NCBI GenBank assembly: GCA_019915015.1
Contig: JAHBBC010000006.1
Location: forward strand, 1,488,001-1,552,000
DNA length: 64,000 nucleotides
Reading direction: 5' to 3'
Source of the DNA: Auriscalpium vulgare
Lineage: Eukaryota > Basidiomycota > Agaricomycetes > Russulales > Auriscalpiaceae
The notes beneath the pieces are model-generated. The model was not told where the DNA came from, did no database searches, and worked only from the letters and a program-made list of their open reading frames with translations. Position numbers and translations under genes: made by a program. Below, in pieces: positions 33,300-46,900 of this stretch. Numbering within the stretch: position 1 is the first letter of the stretch; every line of letters starts with the position of its first letter.

Positions 33300-36200
33300 A
33301 TGGGCCCGTCGCCATCCCCGTCCCTCTCCCGCCCCTTCTTCGCGTTATGTCTTTTCGCCTCGTTCATGTCGCGTTCCGGACACGCCCAGTCCATCTCAAC
33401 ATCCACGCCTGTTCCGCCTCTCCAATGGATCAACCTCACCGGCCTTCTGCGAGGCTCTCCTGCCCCTCCGCTCAAGGACCCATCCATCGGCTATGATGAA
33501 TCAAGCCGCTCGCTGCTGATATTTGGCGGGGAGTCCTCGGGGGGCTTCCCCCAGTCCCAAACATACCTGTGCGTATTGTTCACTAGCGTGTGGATCCCGA
33601 CTGACTCTCCATTGCATTTCACATCATCGATCCCTCACAGTCTCAACCTCGATACCCTTACCTGGTCGCAGCCGGTGGCCCCAACTGGCCTTGGGTCCAT
33701 CCCACCGGCGAGAAGTGCTGCGATTGGAGGCGGTGACTTTGCTGCAAGCTAGTAAGCCCAGTAATCTCGGATGAGATGACAGACCTCTGATGTGTTGCAG
33801 TCGCCAGGCTCATGTCGTCATCGGGGGGAAGGGCGCGGATGGCCAGCCTCTATCTGATGTTTGGGTACTGTCAATCTTTCCCTCCGTGTGACACAGGATA
33901 GTCATCATTCCCCAGGAATTCGACTACAATAATCACTTCTGGTCATCAGTGGCTGTGGCACCAGGTGGTCCGGCCCGACTCAACGCTGTCGGTGGGATCG
34001 ATACAAGCGTTCCTTTTGATCCCACAGGGTCTAGTGGGCCGAATAATACGTTCTACATGATGGGTGGCGCGCAAAGCACTGGTTCAGGCCTCGGCGCGGT
34101 GCCACTATCCCAGACATGGCGATTGGAAATATCTGGCACGCTTTCCTCCAACTTACCAAATAGCGTCGTTGCCACCTGGGTGCAACAGACAATAGACAAT
34201 CGGCCTGCCGTGTCCGGCGAGGGTGGTACTGTTGTCAAGGAGCAGCTCGTGTCGTATGGCGGATGCACCAGCACTGTCAACCCTAATGCCTCATGTGCCC
34301 AACAAGGCGCATATGTCATGGACGTCTCTCGAGGCAATTCCATCGCGCCGGATCCGTGCGCAGCTCCTCGCATCGGCGCTGTAGTCGTCCCAAACCAAAG
34401 CGGGGTTTCGTCAAGCTTTGACTCGCAGGTATTCGTCCTTCTCGGCCTATTTGACTCTTCCGCTTGGAATGACGGGGGCGGCTCAACAAAAGGCGAAGTG
34501 GTGTGTTTCCTCCCACCCACATGCGATCACGAGTCGTCTTGACCAAGCTTTCGTAGGACGTCCTTGACATTCAAGCTGGTACCTGGGCTCGCGTTCTTCC
34601 AGCCGGAGACCCTGGCTCCGGCGGGTCACCGACTTTCCCTTCCCCGCGGGAAGGCGCAGCGGCGATCGCCATACCGTCCGCCTTCGTTGGATCATCGCGC
34701 GCTTCTTCTGCCGACGCCCTTGTCTTCGGCGGAAGGGACGCGTCGGGTAATTACCTCTCGGACATGTGGCTCCTGCGGGCCTACAACGCCTCCGTTTCTC
34801 AGTCTGGGCAGAAATGGGCTGGGTTCGGTAACGGTCAGTTGCAGACCGGCATCGACGCTGCCGGCCAAGGCGTCACGGTCCAATACCTCACGAGCTGCGT
34901 CAGTCCGCTCAACAAGCCCCAGTCGTCTGCGCCCGCGACGCATTCCGCCAGTCCTTCATCGACGCGTTCATCACCGACACCATCGTCATCGTCACCAATC
35001 CCACCTGCATCCCGCAGCTCTCAGCATGCCTTTGACACGTCTGTCGTGCACAAGGTCCTGGCACCCGTATCTCTCGTTTTGCTTCTTCCCGCGATCCTGC
35101 TCTACCGATTGTCGCTACCGACAACAACATCAATTATACCAGACAAGTCCGTTGGGTTCAAATATACATGTCTTCTCGCCGTCGTCGCTGCGTACGGCGT
35201 TGGCCTCGCTGGCTTGGCCACGTCGTTCACCTCTACAACACGCCAGCAGTCCAACGACACCGCACTCACAAAACGTGCATCTCCTGACACGGTCTTGAAG
35301 ACCACGCACGGGCGAGCTGGTCTTGCTTTATTCGTTGCTCTATATGGAGTTATGCCCATTCTTTTCCTACTCCACTCCCTAGGGAGGCGCATGTTTGTTT
35401 CGGTCCGGACAGGAAAGCTCAACATCAGACCCGAGCGCCGTCGCGCCAACTCCACTGACACGGCCGAGAAGCTCAACTCCTTCAGGCAGCCTATGGATGG
35501 TGTGGAAAGCAGTGCTGCTGCTCTTTCGCAAGCCACGTCGCCGCTCCCTGATACCACGCCCCGGAGTCGCCTCCATTCTTGGGGCAAATCCAGCTTGTTG
35601 AACACCCTTGTCGGCCGTAGATCCACCGAGACCGATACTGCTGCCGAAGCCGTCGGTGCCCCATCTACACATGCCTTCGAAGTAGTCAACAGACCTGTGC
35701 GAACCCGCCACCACAGCACAAGCGGCACGATCAACCTGTCCGAATCGTCACACCGCATGCCACGCAACCTGAGCGAGCTTAGCTGGCTCGATCGGCGGCG
35801 CAGCGTGCATGCCGTGGTACGTACCCGTTTACATATTATAATATAGGCGATATCAAATTCTCATATTTCCTCGGTGCTCAGGGTGAGCTTGATTATGCTC
35901 TTACGCAAATTCACAACCAAGGATTGCCTCCAACCCCCGCCACCGCGGAAGTGCTAGCCCCTGAATTGCCGACACCGGCCCAACGGCCACTAATGCCTCC
36001 GTTAGGCGAGGCTTTTCTCCGCGCCCTTCTTCACGCCCTTGTATTAGGGTTATGCGTACTCACGCTGATCGCACTTTGGTTGCGGGCGCCGCGGGCAACC
36101 TTCGGTCTCTTCCTGGCATGGACCGTCGCGTTCTATGTCATTCTGGTGGCGCTCGCGTGGCGCGGCCGTCCGCAGACATCGACGCTCACCACGCTGCTCA

Positions 36201-36526
36201 GCCGGCTGCGCGGGGACGCGCCATTCGTTCCCGTCCCTACAAGAACCCCGCTTGCTTCGCGCGCGATGTCCATGACGGGTACAACCGATCAGCTACTCCT
36301 TATGCCTGATCCGCGTGGGCCATACCTTCACCAGCCTCCGTTTCATATTGCGCACGAGGACGACTTGTTGTCGACGTCGCACGCCAGCCCGCGCTCGGAG
36401 GAAGGGGTGGATTCCGACGACGACGAAGACGCCCGTCAGCGCCGGATTGAGGATGAAATGGGCCGCAGAGATGTCTCGATTGTGACCGTCCCTAAGCGCA
36501 AGCTCTGGATCACGAATCCCTCATGA
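33300..36526 (+). CDS. kelch-repeat membrane protein with signal peptide
   Basis: The ATG at 33300 begins a protein of about 1000 residues. A signal sequence (FFALCLFASFMSRSGHAQS) is followed by a beta-propeller of kelch-like repeats: SLLIFGGESSGGFPQSQTYL, LNLDTLTWSQP, HVVIGGKGADGQPLSDVW, NNTFYMMGGAQSTG, VFVLLGLFDSSAWNDGG and DALVFGGRDASGNYLSDMWL. A Ser/Thr/Pro-rich stalk and multiple transmembrane helices follow (VSLVLLLPAILLYRLSL, YTCLLAVVAAYGVGLAGLA, LALFVALYGVMPILFLLHS). The last exon has two more helices and an acidic tail (SDDDEDARQRRIEDE). About six introns. An extracellular propeller tethered by several helices suggests a cell-surface or endomembrane role; the function is unknown. Confidence 0.85.
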
Positions 36527-36952
36527 TTATACTCGTGTGCTACGTACTTTCTCGTCCCTCCCGCCTTGTACATACCCACACACCCGCTTTCGTTGTTCGG
36601 TCTTTGCTATTGCCATGCTCGTTTTCTTTGCACGCACATTTTACTGTCAGTCGTAGTTTATTTCTTGCATAGATCTATGCGGACATTTTGACACACATGC
36701 CGCTGTATTTTGTCACTGATGGAATAATATTGAAGTATGTCTCTGCACTGTGCGTGTCCGTGTGATGTGTGACTGGATATTACTGGGTGACCGGCACTAG
36801 CTGGACAAATGCGGTGTGTAAAGAAAAGCGATGCATGCGTAAGTGAGGTGCCCTTGAGAGATATCGAGATGAGGTCCGACCGCAAAAACTACCGAAGCGG
36901 AAGATGAAAGGAGAACAAGGCAGTCGGTGTGAACGTATGACTAGACGTATGA
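36527..36952. other. 3' intergenic region between convergent genes
   Basis: These are the A/T-rich 3' flanks of the kelch gene (+) and the disordered-protein gene (-). No coding motif or RNA gene was recognised. Confidence 0.55.
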
Positions 36953-39900
36953 CTAGGGCGGCGGGCCTTCCACAGCCACATCACGTCTCCACCTATCCAC
37001 CCGCCCAAACTTTGCGGTGTCCGACACGCCAGGAGGGGGACTGCCAGGCATGGGCGAGGGCATCATCACCATCGGCGGCGCCATCTGAGGCCCGAAGAAC
37101 CCGGACCCCATTAATGACGCATTCGACAGCATCATGCTCGTCTGCAGCTGCGCCTGCATCATCATCTGCTGCTGTGCGGCCACCTGCTGCTGCTGCTGCT
37201 GCTGAAGCATGAAGTATTGCGTCCGGCGCTGATGTTCCGGATGCAGACCAAGCGGTCGATCGTCTTCCTCATCATGGTCGCCACCGTGTCCTGATTGCGA
37301 ATGCATAGAAACGAAGCGTGATGCGCGCAGGCCAAGCGGCTGATTGTCCTCGTCTTCGTCTTCGTCCTCGTCGCGCCCGTGCGATCCCTGTTCCCGAACG
37401 CCGGGATTGAAAGGTTGGTCGAAATTCACAGAAGGGATGCTGGACTTCAATTTGGTCTTCTGCAACAAGGTCGACAGCGGTTTTTCTTCGTCGGAGTCAG
37501 ATTCTGCCGGCGCAGAAGCGCCGAATTGGGTGGCTCGTTGTATGGCGCGAGGAACCGTCACCGCGAGCGGAAGGTCCTCATCACTGTCATCATCTGCGAC
37601 TTGCGAACGCCCGCGTGTGCGGTTGGGGTATCGCGGCCCAACACCTGTCGTGCGGACTGGCCCGTTGTCGTGCCCATCATCAGAGGAGCCCGCGAACCAG
37701 CGCTCCGCTCCTGTCTCCCCGCTCTTACGTTCTTGCGGCGCACCGCGACTTCCGTCGGTAGAGTCGCTGTCGCTCTCCGTGTCGTCGTCGTTGACGGGAG
37801 GAGGACCCCTCGTGATACCCTTGGGAATTGCCGGTAGTATGGGCGGTTCAGCAGACGCGCGGGGGGCGTTGGTAACGGGCACCTCTTCTGGAACGGCCTT
37901 TTCTTTCCCCTTTCCCTTCCTCTTTTTCTTGTTCTTCTTTTCGAGTCTCGCCGCTTCGGCGGCCTCTTCCTTATGGCGCTCCTCCTCCTCTTTGGCTTCA
38001 ATGTCGCGCAGCTTTGTCATCTCTCTCTCCCACAGCGTGTCAACGCCGAATACAGACCGTGTCGAAGGGCCACCAAACCCAGGACTCCGCTGCTGCCCGG
38101 GCGGCGTCAGTGACGGAGAGAGGCCGTCGTTGCCAAAGTCGAGCAACGGCTTGGTACCCGAAGATAGCCTCCGCGTGAGAGGGGGGCGTGCATTGGACGG
38201 CCCTATCGAAACGGGACGCTGCACCAAATCGGCAGGATCAATGAGTGTGCTTGAGCGCTTTAGAGGGTTGCGAGCCATCATGGAGGGCCGATCATCACCA
38301 GTGAACACACTGGTTTGGGCGCCATAGTGAGGTAAGATCCTCAGCGGCGCGTGGACACGCGTGGAAGAACGTACCGTTGCTTCCCTCTCATAGTGGCCTT
38401 GCGCGCCTCCAATTCGTCGACGAGACTTCTGCCGTATAGCTTTCCGGCCGGTCGGCCTGGTTCATCCGGTTCATCCACCACCACCGTGACAGGGCGCACA
38501 GGCACTTCTTCCTCTGGGACTTCATTGATTATCTGCTCGCCGTCCTCAGTCGCTCGACGCAGCTTACTGTCGATGTCAGTGTAAGCGACATCACGCTGTC
38601 CGCCGACCATGAGAGAGTTACGGAAGGTCAGCTGGGACAAGGTAAGACTGGCGCGTGGGTTGGGCGTAAATGAATTGGAGGGAATGGGGACTGCTGAACC
38701 AGGTGGCGCAAGGCCGCCCATAAGCGCACCCGAAGACAGCCGGCGTGACGATCTAGCGCCAGCAGGGAGAGGTGGGCCATCGGTCGTGAGCTCAAAGCCT
38801 TCTCTGCCAGTAGAGGTCGGTGGGGGCGCCGGTGCTGTGGCGCCTTGCAGTGGGCTGGGCATAACGAGCACCTTGGGCCGCATAAGCTCCATGGTAGAAT
38901 ATGGTCGGTCGCGTCGCTGGCCACCTCCACCAAGGAAAGAAGCATCGTCGTTGTCGAGGATCATGTGGGAGCCCATGGATGCATTGGAGTATGTGCGCAT
39001 GTGGCGAGCCGCCTTTGGGTCAAGCCGAGACGCTTGTGATGGCGGCCGCACGTCAAATTGGTTTTCCTGTCCGCCGAAAGACCCCATGGTACCCATGGAT
39101 AAGGTGCGCGCACGCACTTTAGGGTCAAAACGTGATGCATTGCCTGGAGAAGGAGGTTTGAGAGCGAAAGGGTTTGGGTTCTCCTCCACATCGTTGAGGA
39201 GACCTCGCGACCCCATGCTAGCCGACGAGTATCTGCGTTCATGAGCTCGTGACCCTGAGCGCAATCCGTCTTCGTCGAGGGCGGCGGGTGAAGGGGATCG
39301 CACGGACCGCGATGGGAAGGGCACTGAATGCAGAGGTGGGGTAACAGGTAAAGTGTCGATGAGAGCATGCGCAGAGGCAGCGCGTGCGCGCATCGGTGGT
39401 CGAATGGGATCCGCGTAGTTAACGTCTAGCGCATCCCCGAAGGATCGTCGACGAGCATCAGACGGTCCTGCGCCAGAATCCAAGAAGGCGCCTCCAGCAC
39501 CAAAACTATCCATGTTGCCCATGCTCATCGAACGCGCCGACCGATACGCATTGCCCGGCACATTGGGATGAGGATTTGGAAGGCCATATTTCTCCTTCTT
39601 CCTGGAGTTCTTGCTACCCTTCTCCTTTGGGATGAACGAGTCCAATCCCCAAGACGCTAAATCCACCTCCATGTCGTCCTGCGGCTCGTCCTCCGCATAA
39701 TCATCCTCGTCTGCGGTATTATCCGCGGCGAAAGGATTCCTCAGAGCGTCGATGGAGCTTCGTCCGCGAGAATGGCTCAAGGCAGACTCTCGTCCATCTC
39801 CGCCGCTCCCATTCGACGTAGGGATCTTGACGCCGAGGTAGTCTGCGCTCTTGCGGGGTTCAAGTGGGGGGAGGCTACGCAGATGCGCAAAGATGGCACT

Positions 39901-40048
39901 GTCGTGTGCAGAGCGAAAGGGTGTATCGGGATTCGTGGGGTCATTGTCGTACTCTGCGGCAAGCTACGGTGAGGAACACTCTCACAGAGCTCCCTGGTTA
40001 CGCACCTATGAGAGCAGCAGCGAGCTGAAGACGGGAGAAGGGAGCCAT
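36953..40048 (-). CDS. large intrinsically disordered protein, function unknown
   Basis: Exons are 40048-40006 (MAPFSRLQLAAALI), 39953-38375 and 38309-36953; both junctions keep the frame, giving about 990 residues. It is low-complexity: repeated SMGxMxSF and YSSASMGS/YSNASMGS serine motifs in the first half, a Lys/Glu coiled-coil-like segment (DIEAKEEEERHKEEAAEAAR), a lysine run (KKNKKKRKGKGKEK), several acidic SDSDEE patches, repeated DxDDxPLGL motifs, and a poly-Gln tract. Many SP/RS sites suggest heavy phosphorylation and a scaffold or regulatory role. I recognise no folded domain. Its start is 259 bp from the divergent aldo-keto reductase. Confidence 0.8.
37184..37204. repeat. CTG trinucleotide repeat (poly-Gln codons)
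   Basis: Seven tandem ctg units on the plus strand encode glutamines (CAG on the minus strand) in the disordered protein. This is a likely length-polymorphic microsatellite. Confidence 0.85.
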
Positions 40049-40307
40049 GGCAGGTCTCCGTTGCTAATGTTTGTGGAGGATATGGTGTTTGCCGTCCAAG
40101 CTGGGCTCGAGGATCTAGGCAGGGATCGCAGGGCGTACTGCCAGGCTACAGGCAGCGTCGCGGCCGAGCCACGTGGAACGCGGCCACGATTATCTGATAA
40201 GCCGTTGTGGAGACTTGTCCCGTCTGTCGAGTCCTCGCCAATGACATTACATGCCCAGGCTCTGATATCATGCACGCCCGGTATCCACGCTACTTATCCT
40301 TCTCACC

Positions 40308-41580
<1,273 letters not shown>

Positions 41581-41810
41581 GGAAATTACGACCCAGTCGC
41601 TTCGGGACCGCAATCCGAGGAGACGGGTACGCGTTAGTAGCGGTCCAGGTGGAAGTCCGATGACAATTAGCTGTAGCGCTCGTCCGATGTAAGAATTTTG
41701 AGTGTTTTATGTCTAGTGCACGCAACGTGCACGCCGCGCCTAGTAGGTTGTCAAGTTCGGGCAAAAAAATGGATTGCAAGTAGATATAATTATACACCCA
41801 TCTTCTCCTA

Positions 41811-43536
41811 TCAAAGCTCGTCGTGGAACACCTCGGGGTACTCGTCCTCGCCTATCTCCTCCATTTCAATCTGAATTTTGTCCTTGAATTCATCGGGGAT
41901 GATCACGCGTGCCTTCCCATCGTCCTCTTCCTCTCCAAGGGGCCCGGGTGTCACAGGCACGTCCGGCACGTCGGTCTGGGGCTCGTAAACGGTCTCCTCC
42001 AAGACCTCGGGGTCGACGGGGGGCGCTGGCTTGACCGTCGTGTCCGTGGGCGCTGTCTCTGAGACGCCGAGAGAGCGGCGAAGTACGCGATCGACGCGCA
42101 CGAGGAATCTATCGGAGATAAGATCGCTCGGAAATTGTGCCGAGCCGAGGGTGCGGGCGTGACTTACTCATCTGAGTCGGGTACCTCAAATCCGGAGCGC
42201 ACGAGCGCGCCATCGATGAGGATGGCGGTTACCTCCCGGAGCTCGTCCTCTGCTTCGAGGTCGCGCTCCTCCTCGGGTCCTGGTAGGCCTTCCACGCGGC
42301 GCAAAAGGCCCTCGATCAAGGGCGAGCGTGGGTTGAGCTCGAGCACCTTCTGACGTTTTGCAAACTCGTGCATCGGATTCTTGGCTGCCTGGCGACTGTT
42401 CGATGAGCCTAGATAGTGACGAGCGATCGGTAAGGGAAAATGGAGCAGAATGTGGCAACGCACTCATGAGCCGCTGCACATTTGCCGTATATCCACTAGC
42501 GTCGGCGACAATAGCGCACGGGCTAGTGACGAGCCTGTCAGAGATGATGACTACAATGCGCACGGTCAAATCTGGCATCAAAAAATAAGCCGACGGACGC
42601 TAACGCACCGTCCCGCACGACGTTGCCGGCCTGGTCCTTAATCCAGGTCAGGAGCGGCTTGAATTTGTCATTGACCGTCTCGCGCTGCTCCTTCTCCTCC
42701 TCCGGGTCGAGCTCTGCACAACGTCAAGCGAGAACAAACACAAGGTGAGGCGGGAGCGTACCTTCGTCACCGAACTTCAAGCCGGCTTTGGCAGCGTCTT
42801 GAAACGGGATACCCCTGAAACGGATGATGTATCAGGGACACTCCACATGCAGGGACGGTCCGACTTACTTCCATTGACGGAGGTTTTGGAACAATATCTC
42901 GTCAAGCGGCTCGGTCAACAGGAACACTTCGTAGCCTCGTGCATGCAGCTTCTCCACAAAGACGCTCTTCGTCAGCTGTTGTACGGTCTTGCCCATATCG
43001 GAGACGTAAAAGATCTGTACAAAAGTCCGCGCGCTTAACATGTTGTGCGGCGGGTGTTACTATGCAGAATATCCGAACCTGCTTTTGGCCAACTTTCTTG
43101 TTCTCGAAGTACTACCAGGAAAATAAGACACGGGGGAGCGAATGGGCCGACGAGCGAGGAGGACTTACATCATCCAGAGAGGTGAAATTCCTCTGGTTAG
43201 TCGACAGGCGGACCAGGGCCGCCAGCTTATCGCGATTCTTCGTGTCCTCGACCGCGCCGAGCTTGAACGTATTACCATAGGACTCCTGAATTTTCTGGAA
43301 TGTGTCCTTGTCCTCCTCGGCGATCTTGGTGAACATCTGGATCACGCGCTTGACAATAACATTCTTAACTTGACGCAGGAACGAAGTATTCTGCAACGTC
43401 TCTCGTGACACGTTGAGCGGCAGATCGTCGGCTGGGAATAAATGCGGGTTAGCCAGGTGTTAAAGTCGGGTCTTGGGAAAGCGCAGTCACCGTCAACTAC
43501 AGCGCGCACCCAGCTGATCCACTTAGGTAGGTAGTT
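41811..43536 (-). CDS. ER HSP90 (GRP94-like), C-terminal half, cut off by a transposon
   Basis: This is the 3' part of an ER-lumen HSP90 chaperone. From the transposon border the exon reads NYLPKWISWVRAVVD, then DDLPLNVSRETLQNTSFLRQ, VKNVIVKRVIQMFTKIAEED, GNTFKLGAVEDTKNRDKLAA, a client-binding middle/C region, NPMHEFAKRQKVLELNPRSP and LIEGLLRRVEG. An acidic tail ends in EVFHDEL, an HDEL ER-retrieval signal. These are the conserved HSP90 middle and C-terminal blocks. Several GT-AG introns keep the frame; stop at 41811-41813. The 5' half lies at 48861-50566, across the inserted element. Together they form one gene, so neither half can encode a full chaperone at this locus. Confidence 0.9.
43526..43536. 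repeat. target site duplication, left copy (11 bp)
   Basis: ggtaggtagtt directly abuts the left terminal inverted repeat and is repeated exactly at 48861-48871. On the gene strand it encodes the NYLP codons of the HSP90 exon. Confidence 0.85.
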
Positions 43537-43548
43537 TAGTGTTGCGGG
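43537..43548 (+). repeat. left terminal inverted repeat
   Basis: tagtgttgcggg; pairs with 48849-48860 with one mismatch. Confidence 0.8.
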
Positions 43549-43915
43549 AAAAACCTCTGGCCAGTATCCCCCCGGTAAGGTACCGGTGGCGCTCCTAGCC
43601 GGGGAGGTATCAAACCGGTACCGTACCAGGGAAATAGTCACGTGATGTTTAGTTCCCACGCAGTAGCAGCTCGATTTTCGCGTACACACGAGGATTTGGA
43701 ATGGTTTCAATGCATCAGATGAAGATTTAGCAGTGTATGTATCCATAGCCAAATTGCCAGAGCTTAGCCGTAGGTGCCCCGACCTGTACGAATTCGCTGC
43801 TGCCTGCTACACAAGTGTCATGATTTGTCAGCAGACGCGGCTTTTGCAAGGCTGCCGCAGCACTCGAGCGTACATTGTAACAACGCGTACAATACATACT
43901 GAAACCTCGGGAGGC

Positions 43916-46900
43916 TTATTGAAACAAGGCATCTGTGCTGAAATCATTGTCCTCTTCATCAGAATCTGGTATGCTCTCGTCCCTAGCCTGACCTGCACTG
44001 ACTCCGACAGCAGGGTTCCGACGTGCAGGAAGCTGAGCTTCCTCCGCGAGGACATCAGATAAAATTGCAGACCTCAGGTTGATGTGAGGCATCTTGATGA
44101 AAGCATTGGCAGGTTCGTACGGTTCTGCCAGGTCTTCACCTTGAACGTCATTGTCGTCATTGTCGTCTTCTTCGTCCGACATCGGTGCGGGTGCGTTTTC
44201 TGAAGAGGGGAATACCTTCTTTTCGATGTTGTAGAACTTGACCGAAGGGAATTGATTAGTGTGCGCGCGCACCTGCTCGAATGGTTGGAACACTGTGTAC
44301 TTCAATAAAGAACGGAGGTTGCTTACCTTGCTCTTAGACATGTGGTACTGTCGGACTTGAGTCATTGCAGACATGTTATGCACGGATAGCCGATTCCTAT
44401 GCTTTGGAGTAAGCCATGTGAATGTAGAGCCAGTCCGTTCATCGGGCATGGAGTTGACTCGGACGGAATACAGTTTGATAGCGAGATGCTATTCATGACA
44501 GCATCAGTCGGCAGCGCTCGGTGAATCATACGGACACGAACACGTACCGGAAGGATGTGCACATTATCAGAGCCAACACGGCCCTTCCACCACTTAAGGA
44601 CCGCCTGCGGAACCGTATCGTCGAGCGGATGATCGAATGGGAACTGGTGTCGAGCATAGGCTAGAGTTTCCCTGTGAAGTTGGGCTGTAAATGATTTCCC
44701 TTTTTTTGCCCACTTCAAGAATGCCTTCTTATGGCCATGAACGATCTCTTTCTCTCCGATGTTGGCTAAGAAGCGGACAACGGACTCGAAAATTGATGGA
44801 TGCCGAACACCAATGAGTGTCACCTTCTCGCCTTCCGGTAGCCACAGGTCCGACGTGATAAGATCTGATTGATGCACACATAAGACAGCGACGAGATGCA
44901 AGCAAAGAATGGCTCTAACCAGGGTTCAGATATGCTGCAGCAAGGTATGCATTATTAGCTATGTTGCCATCCAGAAAGAGTTGGCGATGTCGCGCATTGA
45001 GGATGCCGCGGATGGCGTTCGCGACCTCAGCGTCAAAATACAGCCTAGGATTTTGAAAGGCGTCCTCTGTTGCACGAATAACAGCATGCCAGAATATATA
45101 GACGTCGGCAGCAGTCGCCTCCAGAGCCTCCAGGCAGGCTAATGCCTTTGTTGCAGGCAAAGTGGCCGCGATGAACTGGAGAGACCAGACTCGAACTTGA
45201 ATGTCTGGTGATCATCCGGTGCAGGCTGAAAATACTCAGCAATTTCCTGCGAATGTTGTCAGCAAGTCATTTCGTCTAGTCGATCCATCAATTGTACCTC
45301 ATAAAGTCCGTTAGGCGATTCACGGATGACTTTCTTGATCGCAGCTGAGGACCGATGGACAGAGCGAGCAGAGAGCGGGATTGTTGCGAATCTCGTCTTT
45401 CCGATAGCCTCCAGGCCGCGTCCTGTCTTTAGTTTTTCACGAGCTTTCTTGAGGGCTGCATGTCCAGCGTGCGAGGTATGAAATAATGTTATTGTCTGCC
45501 GCACCACACGGATGATCTGGTTGCGGATTAGATCTGATTAATGCTGGTAGTGTGGACGTTTGCGCACCGTTTGAAAACATCAATGAGATTAATCTCAAGG
45601 ATTGTGCGATTCAAGTGATGGCAAACATCCGCAAGATTGAGCGCAGTGGGCATGAGGGCCAGAATTGCAATGGAACGCGAGGCTCGCGTGTTACCCGTGC
45701 TATCACATGTCAGGCCGGAAAACCTGGACGGACCGATGGCATTGACAATCTGCGCGAAGTTGTTAGAAATTGCTGAAGTAGTTAAGTTCCAATGCCCACG
45801 CACCGGACTTGCGACATTCTCAACAATCCAAGGTGCAGTGTGCGACTCGGAAGTTGCCTCCCGTGTGTCCATCAAGTATACTTCACGGTCTGAGGTCGAG
45901 ACGTGTACAGTCCAGTAGGACTCACGACCTGTCGAAGTTCCGCCGTCATAGGAGAGAGTGAGGTCTTCCTGACCTTGCAGATACTTGAGTTGCTCCCGGC
46001 GGACCCACGATGCTTCGTTTACGATGCCTTCATATTCGAGCTTGTCTCTGGTTGAAGGTGCATATGATGGTAAGGCAATCTCAAGCATCTCCTTCCACTC
46101 CGGGCGCGAGACGATATATGTTGGCAAACCCGCGACGCATATGAGTTTAAGAATGGCAAGGTCGAGCTTTCTGTGACGCTCGAGCTTCCCAAGCGCCTTT
46201 GCTTGCCGAAAGAACGCATGTGTCGCGGCGCCTGCATCTTGCTTCTCCCCATCTTGTCCAATTCCATCTTGAGCTCCTAGTTCCTTCGCAACCATCATGG
46301 ATCCTTTCGAATTGGTGAGCTCCTGGACCTGCGCAGACAGTGCCTTTCCAGCTGAATGTATGTGCACTTTCTCCCGCAGCTCTGAGGACAGCTTGGGGCA
46401 GTCCTTTGCATGACGAACGACTCGGATCAACGCTCGATGTCGGAAAGTATGATGGCAAGGGTTATCAGGACCTCCGACACAGCGCCAGAGCAGCGTAGTT
46501 GGATTGTCGCGGCGATAGCAAGCCTCGGTGAGAGCGTCCATCAGAGGATCCGGCGGCCGTCCTCCCCGGCGCGCATCCTTCTTCGGCTGCACCCATTTGA
46601 CAAGGTCACCAGGGTTAAGCTCAATCTCCATGTCGCTCCCATCTTCTTCCCCCATCTCGTTCACATACGGAGCTGCGCCGTCCGCAACTCCTTCGGCATC
46701 TGATTTCTGTTCATCGAGCTGCTGGTCTTGCAGTACCGGTGAACTACTAGGCTGCTTGTGCGTAGCGACTGTGTTTCCGCCCGAACGCTTTGCAACCTGT
46801 AAGCAAAGCTTCTGTTACTTACTGCTGTCGCGCGCTGACAACCTCTTTGGGCACTTACAGTTGACGTTCCAGCAATATGCAGATTCAACGGCGCCGGTTT

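Noticed and set aside
21776..40121. Identical 16-mer ctcgaggatctaggca at 21776 and 40106, both upstream of minus-strand genes
   Set aside because: One shared 16-mer is about what chance allows in 64 kb, and the flanks do not match.
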